In this document: piece by piece, positions 22,732-34,820 of the stretch | How the letters are laid out: each line of letters starts with the position of its first letter | Numbering within the stretch: position 1 is the first letter of the stretch | Assembly (NCBI GenBank): GCA_947359465.1 | Contig: OX375872.1 | Coordinates: 135,582,011-135,646,010, forward strand | Reading direction: 5' to 3' | Length of the DNA stretch: 64,000 bases | Origin: Metellina segmentata | Taxonomy: Eukaryota; Arthropoda; Arachnida; Araneae; Tetragnathidae | The notes under the pieces: model-generated | Database searches by the model: none | What the model saw: only the letters and a program-made list of their open reading frames with translations | Told to the model about the DNA's origin: nothing | Made by a program: the position numbers and the translations under genes

Positions 22732-25604
22732 CAGGGCACATAACAGGTTTCAAGGTCAAAAAAGGTGACAAAAGTGACTAATTGAACCAAAAAAGTGAGT
22801 AATGAAACAGAAAAAAGTGACTAATCGAGCAAAAAAAGTGACAAATAACAATAATGCTAAAAATATTCAAGTATAAAGATAGAAAAGAAAAAGATTCTCC
22901 CCAGCCACCCCTATCTTTTCCTTTTTTATCTTTGGAAGGATATTTTATTTTCTTCACTTAAAAAATACATCATTTTAAAATATTAATATTAAAAAAAAAA
23001 ATCGTAATTATGATTTTTCAATTTGTTTATTTTTTACACAGCTTAAAGAATTTCTTCCTTTTCTTTGAAAGATTACGTCTCATTTTTTGTTGTTGTAAAG
23101 GTCTGAAATTAATTTTGTCTTTTACTTCTCAATAGAAGAATGTGCATTTTTTAAAGTCTGTCTTTGCTGACCAGCATCATCTGAGACTTTTGCCACTCCT
23201 TCAATCATTGCCTGAGCAAGTGATACTTCCTTAAAATCTTTATTTTTTATCACCTTCTTGATCCTATCATTGGCTTTCTGTAATAATTTTAAACACTGTT
23301 CAATGCCTCATCCTCTTCCTTATGCATAATTTTAAGTTTTTGTTCTTCTATAAGCTTTCTTTTCTTTGGCAGCTGCTTTAATTTTTTTTTCTCTGCTTCC
23401 AGTCTATCTTTTTCTTTCCCGTCTTTCTCTAATTTTTCTTGTGCCTTTTGTTTTATATCTTCTAAATAGACATTGTAGGCTTTATATACAACCCTTCCCA
23501 TAACCATTAGCTTTAATGTGATCGGCACCAAATGAGGTTGATTGTTCAGTCCAAATTTGCCAAGCTACTTTTAACCCTCATCAATGCATCAAGTGTACGT
23601 TCTGACATTGATGCCCTGTCTCCTGTCAAAGCTCTTCCTGAGGTTGAGAAGCCACGTTCAATGTCAGCACTACCATGAGAAATTGACAGAGCAGCCTTCA
23701 CTAGCTTTGACACAACTGGGTACTTAGGATCCACACAACTAATGTTTTGCAGTCTGAAGAACTGGTTCCAATAAACATCAATAGGCTTCTTTCCAGACCC
23801 TTCTTCCTCAAATTCTTTTTGGAGTAATTTCCACTCATCCAGTAGTATGTCTGTCGAGACATCCCATGGAATTGCTCTTACAACTAATACTTGTCTCACA
23901 CTCTCGCCACTGAGTCTCTCAAAAGGATCAAGACAGGATAATCTTTTAAGGAGAGATGAACTGAAGGACTTCTTCAAAAGATATTTAACACTGGCAATGT
24001 AATGCTTCTGAGCCTTTAGAAAAAAGATATTCATTTCCTTCTCTTTCACATTATGAAGCGCTCTAGAAATTTTATCTCCAATCACAATATCAGCCAGAGG
24101 CAACAGTTTCGGAAGATATATATATCTTCCAATTCATCCTTTTTCTGAAGAAATTCGGTTACACGATTAAATATACTTGCACTTGATACAACATATATCA
24201 CTTCAGCCTTCATAGTTCCTCTTCTAAGTAAATGAACAATTTTTTTGTAGCCTGGTCTTTGTATCATGTTTGGCTTCTTTATTGGAATGTAGTCAAGGAA
24301 ATACTTTCGCACTGCAATCCAATGTTCAAGCAACCTTTCAGCAGCTGGCTTTAGGCTTATCCACCTTCTTGAACAATGCTTGATGAAATGGTGAGTGGGA
24401 AGTTTCAAGTCTTCTTGAATTTGTTTGCATGTTGACCAACGCTTAGGCCACTGATTAAAAAATCTGTGAATAGTAAAAACGAGTTCAAACACACCTTCCC
24501 CTACCTCTTTTAGACCTTTAAGAAAAGCAATTATGTATTGTGCGAATATAACATATCCCAATGTTAATTAGTTCTTTTTTTTCGGGTAGAAAGTAATGAG
24601 TCATTAATCTTTTTAAAAACTGACTTTCATTAAAAAAACCCTCAAGAATTTGTAATAATCAACTTCGATGATAACAGAGAATGATTTTCAATACGTTCGC
24701 AATGCTCCTTCAATATTTAACCCTCTCGATACAGAGACGGTGGAAATTTTTGCATTCTCTGGTTACGGAGGGATTTGGAATCTTTCAGATCTCAGACTCC
24801 TGAAGAAACGGCTGAAGTCCATTAAGATTTCCATGCCCTCATTTCTGTGCCACAAAGAGAGATTGCCTGACGCGCGTATCTATAGCTTCTAGACATAATC
24901 AGACCTAAAATAGAAACTGTGACATGTGATGACAAAGGTACTAAACGCATTACCTCTCCTCCTGGAATATTGTTCAGCTTGATCCGTCCAGTCTCTTGAC
25001 CTCTCCATTCTCGTCTTATTCGAGGATCCGAATATAAAATGGGTCTGTTGAGCCCGTCCTCAGATCTGTGTATGGAGGATGTTATGCCCCTTCTTAAGTG
25101 ACCACTGGCATCGATCACCATTTATGAGCTGTCAGTGTCTGACCTCCTACAGGGTTCCTCCTTTTGTTGGACCCTGTTGACCGGTGATATCTATCTTGCG
25201 CCAAATGATACGCCACACAATACTATGAAAGGAAAACGTTAGCTGTAAATGCCACTCAAGTTTCGTAATTAGATAGGAGGGGTCGGACATGCAGATGGCC
25301 CTGATTCCCTTAAACTTCGCCGTTTCGTTTTATTGATAGCCTTTTCCCGTGAGAAAATTTCCATAACTTGCTGCGAATACACAGCAGGCAACATGACTTT
25401 TACAATTGAAACAGTATGTTTTTGAATCCATTCTTGAGGTGGAACGCAGCGCACATTACAAAATTGAATTCGTGCAAACCCCGTTTTTTTTAAAATGCAT
25501 TTTTAAAATTGCGCACCAAAAGTTTTTCTTCTTCAAATAGAATTTAAGAACTCAAAACCCCTGAAAATTTGACAAAATAAAAAGGTGACGTGTTAGGTTC
25601 CCTG
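22732..25604 (-). mobile_element. hAT-like family hAT-6, copy 1
   Basis: The left end CAGGGCACATAACAGG and right end GTGACGTGTTAGGTTCCCTG are mutated versions of the family ends CAGGGCTCCTAACAGG and TGTTAGGAGCCCTG. Subterminal repeats with AAAAAGTGAC units occur at both sides. The flanks (AATTCA and CCATTG) do not match, so this copy was rearranged or its ends have recombined. It carries the longest transposase remnant of the family. Confidence 0.75.
23100..24561 (-). pseudogene. hAT-6 transposase, C-terminal two thirds (copy 1)
   Basis: Three consecutive minus-strand frames. 24082-24561 holds a region with SRRWISLKPAAERLLEHWIA, corresponding to the TRWLSL block of hAT transposases. 23546-24103 holds ILLDEWKLLQKEF, VYWNQFFRLQNISCVDPKYP and the hAT dimerisation signature SHGSADIERGFSTSGRAL. 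23289-23531 adds a Lys/Glu-rich segment (KQKAQEKLEKDGKEKDRL) predicted to be coiled coil, located after the dimerisation domain where most hAT proteins end. Frame changes separate the parts. Upstream minus-strand frames (24822-25121, 25269-25454) may be decayed N-terminal coding or 5' leader. Confidence 0.7.
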
Positions 25605-25870
25605 CCATTGTCACCAATTTTAATAACGGGCATTTCTTTCGATAAAAACTCAACACAATTTTCAATATCTGCCCAATTTACTTGCGATGAAGTCAAAAAA
25701 CACCTATGACAACTTATTTCCTGTGATATTTGTTTCAGATATATTGGAAACATGTTTGGTAAAAATTCTGCACTTCTTTGGTAAACTTTTCCGTTACGCC
25801 CGGATTTGATTCCTCCAAGTTTGACAACTTTCTTTTTATTATTAAAGGAATAAATTTTCCTACAAATCAT
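25605..25870 (-). other. unrecognised coding-like fragment beside hAT-6 copy 1
   Basis: A minus-strand frame outside the element encodes about 85 residues of ordinary composition (KKKVVKLGGIKSGRNGKVYQ, then CHRCFLTSSQVNWADIENCV). It may begin at an acceptor-like TTTGTAG|G near 25860. I do not recognise it. It could be an exon, or a piece of another transposon cut by hAT-6. The frame runs on into the hAT-6 end by chance. Confidence 0.25.
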
Positions 25871-26902
25871 TATTTATATTGAAGGACAAAATCGTTCAGA
25901 ATAAGACTAACGTCTGTAGCTGAAATATGTTCACCTTCAATCTTTTGAATCGATTTGTGGAAATTATCGATTGGTCACCTTAACGTTGGTAGATTTTTAT
26001 AAGTGCAAAAATAAACCGTTGTCTACAAAAACAGAATGGTAAGCTACTTAGCTCTTCATTCAAAAATATTTAATTACACAATTATAGAAAAATACAAAAT
26101 TAAAAGTTCTGATTACTTTCTTAGACAGTACTTTGCATATCACTGACCAGAAAAGGTAATGGGTAACATAGTAGTCAACTCATAATATAATACAAGATAT
26201 AAAACAAATTCAACAGTGTAATTCGAAACTTGATATATTCAGGGGTAAAAACAGTCAAAATGTAAAAAAGGAAAATATACACAGCGTTATTTTGAACTAC
26301 AAAAATAGCTGAATAAGAATACTATATTCGTGTACTAATGTGTGTACAGAAGTGGTGCAGCCAAAAGAATTTTATGAGGGGGGTAGGAAAAATTTTAAGT
26401 CTGATAAAACCCTATAAAGTATACTAAAAACAATAAAATTTGTCTTTGGAAGTAGGGAGGTTAAGCCATAAACTCCCATGTGGCTGCTCCACTAGTACAG
26501 AATATGTGTTTATGATAAATATATATTTTTGCCTATTAGTTAGCTTAAAAGCTCTACAAAGTCCACTATAAACAATGAAATTTGTCTTTGGAAAAGGGGG
26601 AGCGGGCACCTTATGCATAAACTCAAATTTTGTAGAAGAGAAAAAAATATCTTGGCAACTCTGTAAACAGTATAAATAAGTTGCATGAAATTGAAAATGT
26701 TATTTTTATGAATATTTTTGAACATGTCACCAATGATGAGTTTTTTTTAAGAGTTGCAATTTTTCCAAAACTTTGATACAAAAATGAAATTAACTGGAAA
26801 TAAAAATGCTATGTTACAAACGAATAAATCAAATAAATGCAATTTTTATCAAACAGCATAAATTTTATATGAAAAAAAGTAAGTAGACACCAAAAATAAA
26901 AA
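25871..26902. other. AT-rich spacer with a diverged local duplication
   Basis: 26400-26470 and 26560-26610 share an AA(A/C)AATAAAATTTGTCTTTGGAA-like segment, a local duplication. Nothing else was recognised. Confidence 0.4.
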
Positions 26903-27200
26903 GGTACAGCTTCAGTCTACGCTTATAGCAGTGGTAACGGACTTGGCTCTTTTTTTTGGCGCACTTCTAGTAGCGAGTAATGACAGGTTTAGGTAACCCA
27001 TCTGCATAACGGTTTTTAATACAACCTGGGCAAGTGGAAAGTTTAAAAATTTCATTTAGAATATTCCAGAAAGTTTTTCAAATTACGTTAAACTGTCGTT
27101 TGATTTCATTGGCTCATTTGAAATAATTCTTTCCTTGACGACTTAAGTGCGCCAAGGGCAGGCAGTTGCCACCGCTATAAACATAGACTGAAGCTGTACC
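26903..27200. mobile_element. 298-bp MITE with inverted repeats of about 32 bp
   Basis: The left GGTACAGCTTCAGTCTACGC and right ATAGACTGAAGCTGTACC are inverted repeats (about 29 of 32 positions) framing a non-coding centre. No target duplication was identified. A related fragment lies at 27436-27500 (GCTGCAGTCTATGTTC, then GCCAACGCCTTAACGC). Confidence 0.6.
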
Positions 27201-28140
27201 CCTGTAGTAAAAAAATATAACCTAATTCAATTTAAATTTACAACCTATTTTCGAATATAAAATAACTTTTTTTTTCAAAATCTCTATCGCTATATTTTTC
27301 AGTAAATATTCTTATTTCCTAATCAAATAAAACTTTAAATTAATAACTCGTATTATCTAAGAAACAATTTAACTTATTAAAACAATCATAAATATTGCTA
27401 TAAAAGAAACATTATTTAAAAAATATTCGTTGCAAAAAATAGCTGCAGTCTATGTTCAAAACGGTGGCCAACGCCTTAACGCACTTCTAAAGTCGCCAAA
27501 GAAGTTTTAACGGATTTTTTAAAGTACTTTCTTGAATAGTCAAAATTTAAACTTTCCGCTTTCCAAGGTTGCCATAAAAGACGAAATAACCGAGCATCTT
27601 ATTTTCTAGTTGAAAGAAAAATCACATTAAAAGCTGATCAACTTAAAATATTTCATTTTTTCTTTTCCACCGCATCTTGAGGTTTCACGATCGCTAGATA
27701 ACAGCTTCGCTTTTATAAGAAACTGTAGCTTTTCCTACGAAATATACAACAACGTACGCTAACTAGTTCAAAATCCAAGTTCTCCAGGTTTGCCATAAAA
27801 CTAATAAGCTTCTCACAAAGGATTCTTTTCAAAAGGAATTTGCAACTAATCAGCTTGCAAAATTTAGGAGTGCTACGTTGGCGATATATGTCTCATTTGG
27901 CGCATTTTACGTCTATAGAAGACACAAAAGGGCAAAATTCGGAATTTTTTCGTAAAAAATGATAACAATCGGTCATTTTCTCAAAAATTTACGAAAAGTC
28001 GGAAATACCTACAAAAGTAGGAATAATCTAATCCCTAAAATAAGGACATATTCACACTTTCCTTATTATTATTTTTTTACATTTATATTATGGCTGTAAT
28101 TCCATGATATAATTTAATACTAAAATTTTTTGTAGAAAAA
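27201..28140. other. diverged MITE-related and unassigned DNA
   Basis: 27436-27570 resembles the preceding MITE (same CAGTCTATGTT and GCGCACTTCTA-like blocks). The rest has no recognised feature. Confidence 0.35.
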
Positions 28141-28201
28141 GCGAAAATCTTGAAAGAAAAAAAGCGGAAATCTGCGTAAACGCGGAAGATTTTCACCCCT
28201 G
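28141..28201. mobile_element. terminus of a hAT-like element
   Basis: GCGGAAGATTTTCACCCCTG closes a stretch of AAAGCGGAAA motifs like that at 990-1054. The matching left end was not found. Confidence 0.35.
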
Positions 28202-29027
28202 TATATTAAGGTGGAAAGACAGTATTCAATGGATGAAAAATATGTCTTTTTGGATACCTATAATAGTAATAACACCCTGTTTTCCCTCATTGAAAAAATA
28301 AGTTTCATTCATTCCACTTTAGTCTTTTAGAATGAGTTTATGGATTTCAAACACAAGGCTAGGTGTAACCAAGGGGATGATCCCCCCCCCTATTCAGCTG
28401 AGAAAAATTTTGCAAATACATACAATGGTACCTCCGAAAAGCAGACAGTCACAGGATCAAAAGTTTTGTCAGTTATAAGGAGGAGGGGAGTGTATGAGCA
28501 ATTTTTTAGCATATTGCTGTTCACGGGTAGGAAACACCATTTTGTGTTGCCTGGGTCAGGCCTCCCTGATCCACCAAAACTTTGATTTTCAAAATTTTCT
28601 CATTTTTTTGTATTTTAAATTTCTTTTTGTTTTTGAAATAACAGTGCTTACCTTGTTGTGTCTGCAGCTTCAGCCTCCTTATGAAATGGAAGTAATTATT
28701 TCATAATACACTTTCATAAATTCATAATGAAAATAAGAAGTATATGCATTTATTGGCACATCGGAGGTTGCAATAAAATAAAAATAGTGGCAAACTATTA
28801 ATTTCCTAAAAGGATTGCAAGTTGCATACGTTTGAGTCAAATTTGACTGGATCGGAGACCGAATGAGTTTCAAAGAAAATATTTTCCCGTGAACCAAAAC
28901 AGATCATAAGAGTTATACAAAAACTTTCATAAATTTATAAAAAAAAAAGATTAAAAAAAAATAAAATACAATTTTATTGAATAGATATTCAACTAGTTGC
29001 CACCATCCCAGCCTAAGCCATTCGGCA
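28202..29027. other. spacer, no supported feature
   Basis: Open frames at 28340-28706 follow a C-run and have no recognisable motif. Confidence 0.4.
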
Positions 29028-29168
29028 TATTGCCACATAATTTTGAACCACGGTCAGATGACGAGACATCTGAGCTGGGGCCCCACTCTCCAAACTTCCA
29101 CACCAACCCAACGCGAGGTTTTTCCGCCAGGACAGATTTAAGGTGCACCAGCCACCTCTACATTATAC
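29028..29168 (-). mobile_element. SINE fragment (core domain)
   Basis: On the minus strand it reads GGTTGGTGTGGAAGTTTGGA, then GTGGGGCC...CAGCTCAGATG and CATCTGACCGTGGTTCAAAA. This agrees with my recollection of the conserved core of the Nin-DC SINE superfamily. The side towards the tRNA head (GGTGGCTGGTGCACCTTAAA) is shared with the SINE at 52400-52560, but the head itself is lost. Confidence 0.6.
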
Positions 29169-30332
29169 GCTTACAAACATCATTTTAATGAAACAAAATT
29201 AATTTGAAAATAATCATCAAGCTGACAACGGAAACAGATTGCACATGGCATAACAAAAGCAAAGTGAAATTCAAGCACTGTAGACCATTGAGTATTTGTG
29301 ACCCGGATACAAAGAAAAAAAAATTTTAAAGCAGAGAAAAATTATTTCAGTCAGCGGCCAAATACGATGAGAGCCCGAAATTTCCAGTTTTCAAACTACT
29401 TTTCCAGATTCATGAAATTTCCTGACTATTCTCGGTTCTCCAGCACTGGTTTACGTTTTTGCGATCTTTTCCTCCAATGTTTTTAAAAAAATCTAGCAGG
29501 GTTTTTTTTGGAACTGATGATTGATTGCTTCAAATTCGCAAAGCAGAATAAACCTGAAAATCTTCAAATTTTTTCTTTTGGGATATTTTTTTCAAATAAT
29601 TAAAAGCATAAAAAAAAGCTAGATTAAAAAAAAAATTGCAACACATCGGGTTGCTACCTCAGATAGCAGTATTAATTAAAATAAATTATCTTTATATTGT
29701 TTTCGATTCACCTACAAACTTAAAAATACACTTCCCCATAATTATAATACATTTTTAAAACATTGCACTCGCCGGTAACTGAATAAAACAAAATTGATTA
29801 AGATTTGATGGTTGTATTCTAGTTTCCTCTATCAGGACAACTATTTTGTGCATTGAGAGAGCCACTCACAAGTCGAAAACAGGCCGATTTTCATGTTTTT
29901 AAAGTGTATTATGTGCTCATCAAGAGTCGATCGACAATTTGTATATCGTGTATCAAGGGTTGCCATTCAAGCAAGCCAGTTACCGAATCATCACCAAAAC
30001 CGTACTTGTAAGCTGTTTTATCGCCAATCAGCCGCTAAAAAGAGGTCGTTAATATTGTGAAAAAATATAGTCATTTGAAAACTGAATTTTCTTTTCAAAG
30101 GAAAATAAGCACTTTCTAAGGACTATTGATGAAAACTAAGCACTTCTAAGGGCCCTTAGAAATGGAAGGTCAAACTAAGCACTTTCTAAGCACCTGTGGG
30201 AACCCAGAAAAATTAATAAGGTAAGAAAAGAATAACTGCTTACATCTTTAACCTTTTAATTGTGTGTGCTAATCCTTTTATCGTGTATTAAATAATCCCA
30301 AAATACAATGCATAGGAGCTAAATTACTTTAA
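29169..30332. other. AT-rich spacer
   Basis: Repeats of CTAAGCACTT at 30104-30195 (AAGCACTTTCTAAGG motifs, three or four times) are the only pattern noticed. Confidence 0.4.
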
Positions 30333-31330
30333 TTACTGTACTTCTTGAAAAAAATCTGTTAAAAAAGTTTGATTTCTCTTTTTTACACAGCAAACCTGTT
30401 TTTCAAGGCGAATCTTCATAGGATTTAACTTTGCTAGTCCCTCGTAATCTCCATTGTCCAGAAAGAACTGTTTTAATTGTTCGCCGTATTTCAGCGCATC
30501 TTTCTTTTTGTATCTTTGAATAATACTTTGATTCAAATAATCTTTGATTTTGCAGTCTTCCATTGTCGATTCGTCATCATCATCCGCAGAAAGGGCCAAT
30601 GCTTCAATGGTGTACTGATGAATGAACTTCTTAAAATATTTTAGAACGCACCCAGGTTCCACCTTTTTAAGGGCTGTTGTAGTCCAGGAAATTGCATCCA
30701 AAACAGATATGGATTTTGCCAACTCATCACAGGATTTGCAGGAGGAAATCTGTGAAAGCACATGTCTTAGAAGCAGCTTTCTGTATCCTACTTTAAAGCT
30801 GCGGATAATTCCCTGATCAAGTGGCTGTAGCATCAAAGTGGTGCTAGGAGGCAAGAAAACTAATTTAACATTTTTGAGATTTATATCATCAGGATGGGAA
30901 ATAGCATTGTCCATCAACAGAATGATTTTTCTCATCTATTTCCACCAACTAATCACTCAGTATCTCAGTGGTCATCCACGCTTTCTTATTTGACTTCCAT
31001 GAAACACTAAGTTTTCATACATCAATGTTCTTGAAACATCTAGGCTTCTTGGCTTTTCCAACAACTGGAGTTTCAAAGTCTCCCAGCATGTTGCAATGCA
31101 GCAAAAGAGTGAGCCGCTCTTTTGAAATTTTCCAGCCACTACATTTTTCATAACATATAACATAAGGTCTTGTCCGGAAGGATGCGGTAAAAGAAGCCAG
31201 TCTCATCGGTATTGAAAATGTCCATCATCATATCCTTTGCACAAAGATTTAAGCTTTTCAATCCAATCTGTTACTTCATTTGGATTTACAGAGTTTTCTT
31301 TGCCACAAACTTGTTTAAAAGATATGTTGT
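30333..31330 (-). pseudogene. Tigger (pogo-like) transposase
   Basis: A DDE transposase related to Tigger/CENP-B/jerky proteins. The long frame 30333-30935 (200 residues) starts IILLMDNAISHPDDINLKNV, which has the second catalytic Asp. It continues FLPPSTTLMLQPLDQGIIRS, a Tigger signature, and keeps a long C-terminal tail. Upstream, frames 31015-31230 read FNTDETGFFYRILPDK, which has the first Asp, and GKAKKPRCFKN. Stops and at least two frame changes separate the two parts. The N-terminal CENP-B-type DNA-binding domain is missing, perhaps because a hAT element starts at 31334. Confidence 0.85.
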
Positions 31331-31333
31331 GAC

Positions 31334-32760
31334 CAGGGCTGCCCATAAATTCCCCCCCCCCACAATTTTTTTTATTTCCCCTACGTTTTTTCTTTGTGTA
31401 GGAAGTTTTTATTTTCCCAAGTATCCATATATTTACAAATACCCAACTTCAGAAATGTACAAGCAAACCCACAGTAAATTACTAATGAACTGGTAAGTAA
31501 TTATGGAATTAATATGTATATGTGTTATACGCCTAAAGCCCGAAGTGTGGCCACTTTGTGATCGAGCAGAACTTTGATAAGGATAATGAAGTATAATCAG
31601 AAAACTATAATAAATATATCTATAGAAAGATTGTAAGAAACCCATGCAAAAACATACCTTGGACGCTGAAGACTAGTCAAAACTCTTGCAGTACTGAGGA
31701 GGGAGCAGTAAATCTTCTATTCGAATTAATGAATTTATCGATGCAGGAAAAAAGGAAGCTAATTTTGCATGGCAGTTCATGCTCAATTGAAAATATTCTA
31801 AGATGATTCAAATTTTCTTGGCCCAAAGTACATCGTAAATTATTTTTGACTATAGATAGTTTACTGAATCCTTTCACCAGAAGCCACAGTGATGGGAAGA
31901 GAAAACAAAATTCTTAAAGATATGCAAAGTTCTGGGAAAATAGATTGCAATTTTAAACTATAGATATCATTTAAAGGGAGTGGAAGACCTTTATTTTCTA
32001 ACTTAGCTTAATGTGAAAAAGCAGCTTCACGAACGGTCTTGTACATCTGAATTTCATTGATAAGATTAATCATCTGGATTAATTCAATTAATTTTTTAAG
32101 TGCGTTGTTGTCAAAAGAATTTTAATTTATTTTTAATATGGCTTCGAATGTATTGTACATGTTTTTTCATTTGTTCATACCTTGATTCTAACTGAGAAAC
32201 TATTTTATTGATTACTATATCAAAAACTCAACTTTTGAATTTTGTTTCTAATACTTCATACATTTCTCTTTCCACTTCAAAAGCTTCCTTTTTCGAAAAA
32301 AAAAAAGCTTATTTTTCTGTCCTCTTCTTTGGAAAATTCTGCATCTATACCCATAATAGAAGCTGTCTCTTTAGCTTTATTTATACAGGCCATTATTTTC
32401 TTAAATCTTTATCTATTGTTTCAGTTAACGCTTTAATGCTATTTATTTCAGTATCAAGGGAGCTATATAATGATTGAAGGATTAAAAATTTCTTGTATTA
32501 ATTTGTTCTAGTATGTCCTTTAAAATATTTAACTGAATTAAAGTTTCAAATTTTGAAAAAAATTTGAGCAATCCATTTACTCTTCTGTTGTTTCCACTCA
32601 CGATAATAAACTTCTGATTTTTTACATTGAAGGGCCTTCAAAACGTCAGGTAGTTTTTCAGATATAGGTTTCACTGCCTCAATTCTTGCACTCCATCTTG
32701 TCTCACAAAGACAGTGTAGAGACCTCCCATCAGTGTGATTAAGAAGCAATTCCCATCCCT
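31334..32760 (-). mobile_element. ZMYM1-like hAT element, degraded
   Basis: It begins CAGGGCTGCCCATAAATTCC, a hAT-style end abutting the Tigger remnant. The minus strand carries two hAT transposase pieces. I could not find the opposite end; it could lie anywhere up to about 33.3 kb. Confidence 0.5.
31677..32749 (-). pseudogene. hAT transposase of the ZMYM1-like type
   Basis: 32546-32749 encodes LCETRWSARIEAVKPISEKL, the TRWSAR block of zinc-finger-MYM-type-1-like hAT transposases. 31677-31877 reads FSKLSIVKNNLRCTLGQENL then FSIEHELPCKISF, the C-terminal dimerisation region. The DNA between is heavily mutated. No intact catalytic core is visible. Confidence 0.65.
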
Positions 32761-33943
32761 GTGGGCTTGCTCTAAAGAAATTTTAAAGCTGGTTTATAAA
32801 GTTGAAGAACGTGCTTACTATTTCATTACTCCTTGTGGCATGTAAACCAACTAGTCATTGTCGTAGACTGGTGAAAATGTGAGACTACCTTGACGGGGCC
32901 GTTTTAAGGATTTGAAGAAAATAATATTTTCTGTTCTATATGTATATTTTTTAATTTGGATAATAACCCTAAAATGAGGCAGATAATTTCTTGGGAGTTT
33001 AGGAAGAATAGAAAGAAAGGGTGAGGGGGCAGAAGAATGCCACTGAGCACATTTTAGAGCCAAATTCCATTGTGTCAAGCACGGAAGGGAGGAGTCAGGA
33101 AAAGTTGTTGTAAAGACGCATAAGCATATTTTTAGCTCACTGGTTAGAATGATTTTCAAATGTTTGCCAAAATAATTGAAAAAATTTCAGAAATACATGT
33201 CTGCTATCTAGAGGAAATAACATGGAATGCCCTATATAAAAGGACTGGGACTCGTAAAAATGTCTGTTAATTAGAGGTGTCCACTAATCAGGAGTGACAT
33301 TAGTTCATAGGCCCAAACAGGGGGAGTTGGGGCTTCAACCCCTCATTCAGTTCTTCGAACAAGGTAATCAAATGTGTTAATAACGAGCAATCAGAGCTTT
33401 AAGCTTTATATGGCTATTAAACTAGATTATATTAAAAAAATATATTTTTATGCTCATAATATAAATAATTGCATGGCATAGAAGTGAAATTTTTATTCAC
33501 TTGATTTTTATGTTTAGCTCAGAATGTTTTTTGAAGAACTAACTAGAAAAATGTTTGTATGCATTTACCACAGCAAAAACTGATTAATTTTGTCCAAATG
33601 TAATAGTTCATGAAGTTCTAGTGACTAGCTTTTTATTCTATTTAATTTAACGATAATCTAAATATCTAAAAGTATATGCATCCTTACCAATGATGTATTT
33701 TATTTCAATAAAGTTAATGTATTATGTTGTTACTGATTTACTGTATTTCGGTTTACAAATTTAAATAACATATGGTTTCAATTAACCAAACTCTCGGATA
33801 AAAAGAGGTGTGTGTGTGTGTGTAAATTAGCAGGGATTTAGTGTAAATCAAGAGTCCTTAAATAATTTGTTGTTAAACCAAACAATGTGTTTCTCATGTA
33901 TGATACAATAAAACAACATTGTTTAAAATTACTTTATTTGAAA
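32761..33943. other. spacer with a short (TG)n
   Basis: (TG)n at about 33808-33824. 33240-33300 (CTGTTAATTAGAGGTGTCCA) resembles pogo-type terminal sequence and might be the far end of the Tigger element. Otherwise nothing. Confidence 0.35.
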
Positions 33944-34820
33944 CTAGCCACTGCATGGCCAGCACAGCGTTGCCAGTGAGTTATTTTGGTGGGGTCAGGT
34001 GTAACAACTGCTAGCTAACCCCCGGAAATTCGTAGCCTATTGGATAACAGCCATCATTTACTTTCCAAACAAAATGGAAATTCGTAGCCTATTGGAATGA
34101 ATTCCATGGAAATTATGAACACCAAAGGCATAACTGTGATGGCCTTGTCACTGTCAAATGTGGCCAAATTCGAACTGTGAAGAGATCCAATCGGCGTGAC
34201 ATCACAATCGCTTGCAAAAATATAAATATTTAATTGAAAAATTATTTATTAAAAGAAAATCAAACGCATAAGATATCTATCTGGTGTAAAATTTTCCGCA
34301 GATTTCAACTCTGTTGAAATTTTTATTCTATGTTCAACGACTGAGATAGAAAAGAGCACTGTAAAGAATGCCAGTCATAACTTTAATTATTCCTTTTCCT
34401 CTATTCGAATCCTTTGCTCAAGAAATCAAAATGAATGAATCTAGAATCAATCAATTGAAAAATCAATTGAAAAAATATAAGTTACAATTTAAAAATTATT
34501 TATTTAAAGAAAATCATATTTTTAGGTATCAACCTAATGTAATATTTTCTGCAGATTTGAAATCAGTTGAAATTTTTACTCCATCTTTAAAGGTCAAGGA
34601 GAATCTTTGATCTATTATGCTGTTGCCATTTGGAGGAAAAGTGATAATTACATATCATTAAATTAATTTTAAAATGTTCTAAAATAAATTTTTTAATTCG
34701 GGCTTCGCACAAAAATTGCAAAAGATTCAAACTACCTGTGTGCCAAATCTCACTACTGTAAGTACCATAGATTCGTCACAACAGTCCCCCCACATAAGCA
34801 CTTCCTTTTATAACACTAGA
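33944..34820 (-). mobile_element. Hel-A, complete reverse copy
   Basis: On the minus strand the element runs from A|TCTAGTGTTATAAAAGG (plus 34820) to GCCATGCAGTGGCTAG|T (plus 33944). The end has a short GCCA...TGGC stem touching CTAG, and the host site is A|T. It is 877 bp and non-coding, with two GATTTCAA(A/C)TC modules and CATTGTCAAATG-like tails. It serves as reference for the family's two ends, with the forward copy ending at 48000. Confidence 0.65.

Noticed and set aside
22732..25604. Target duplication for hAT-6 copy 1
   Set aside because: The flanks AATTCA and CCATTG do not match at 6 or 8 bp, so this copy was not used as evidence for duplication length.
34368..34610. 80-residue plus-strand frame
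   Set aside because: It lies wholly inside the complete reverse Hel-A copy and reads the GATTTCAAATC modules. It is not a gene.
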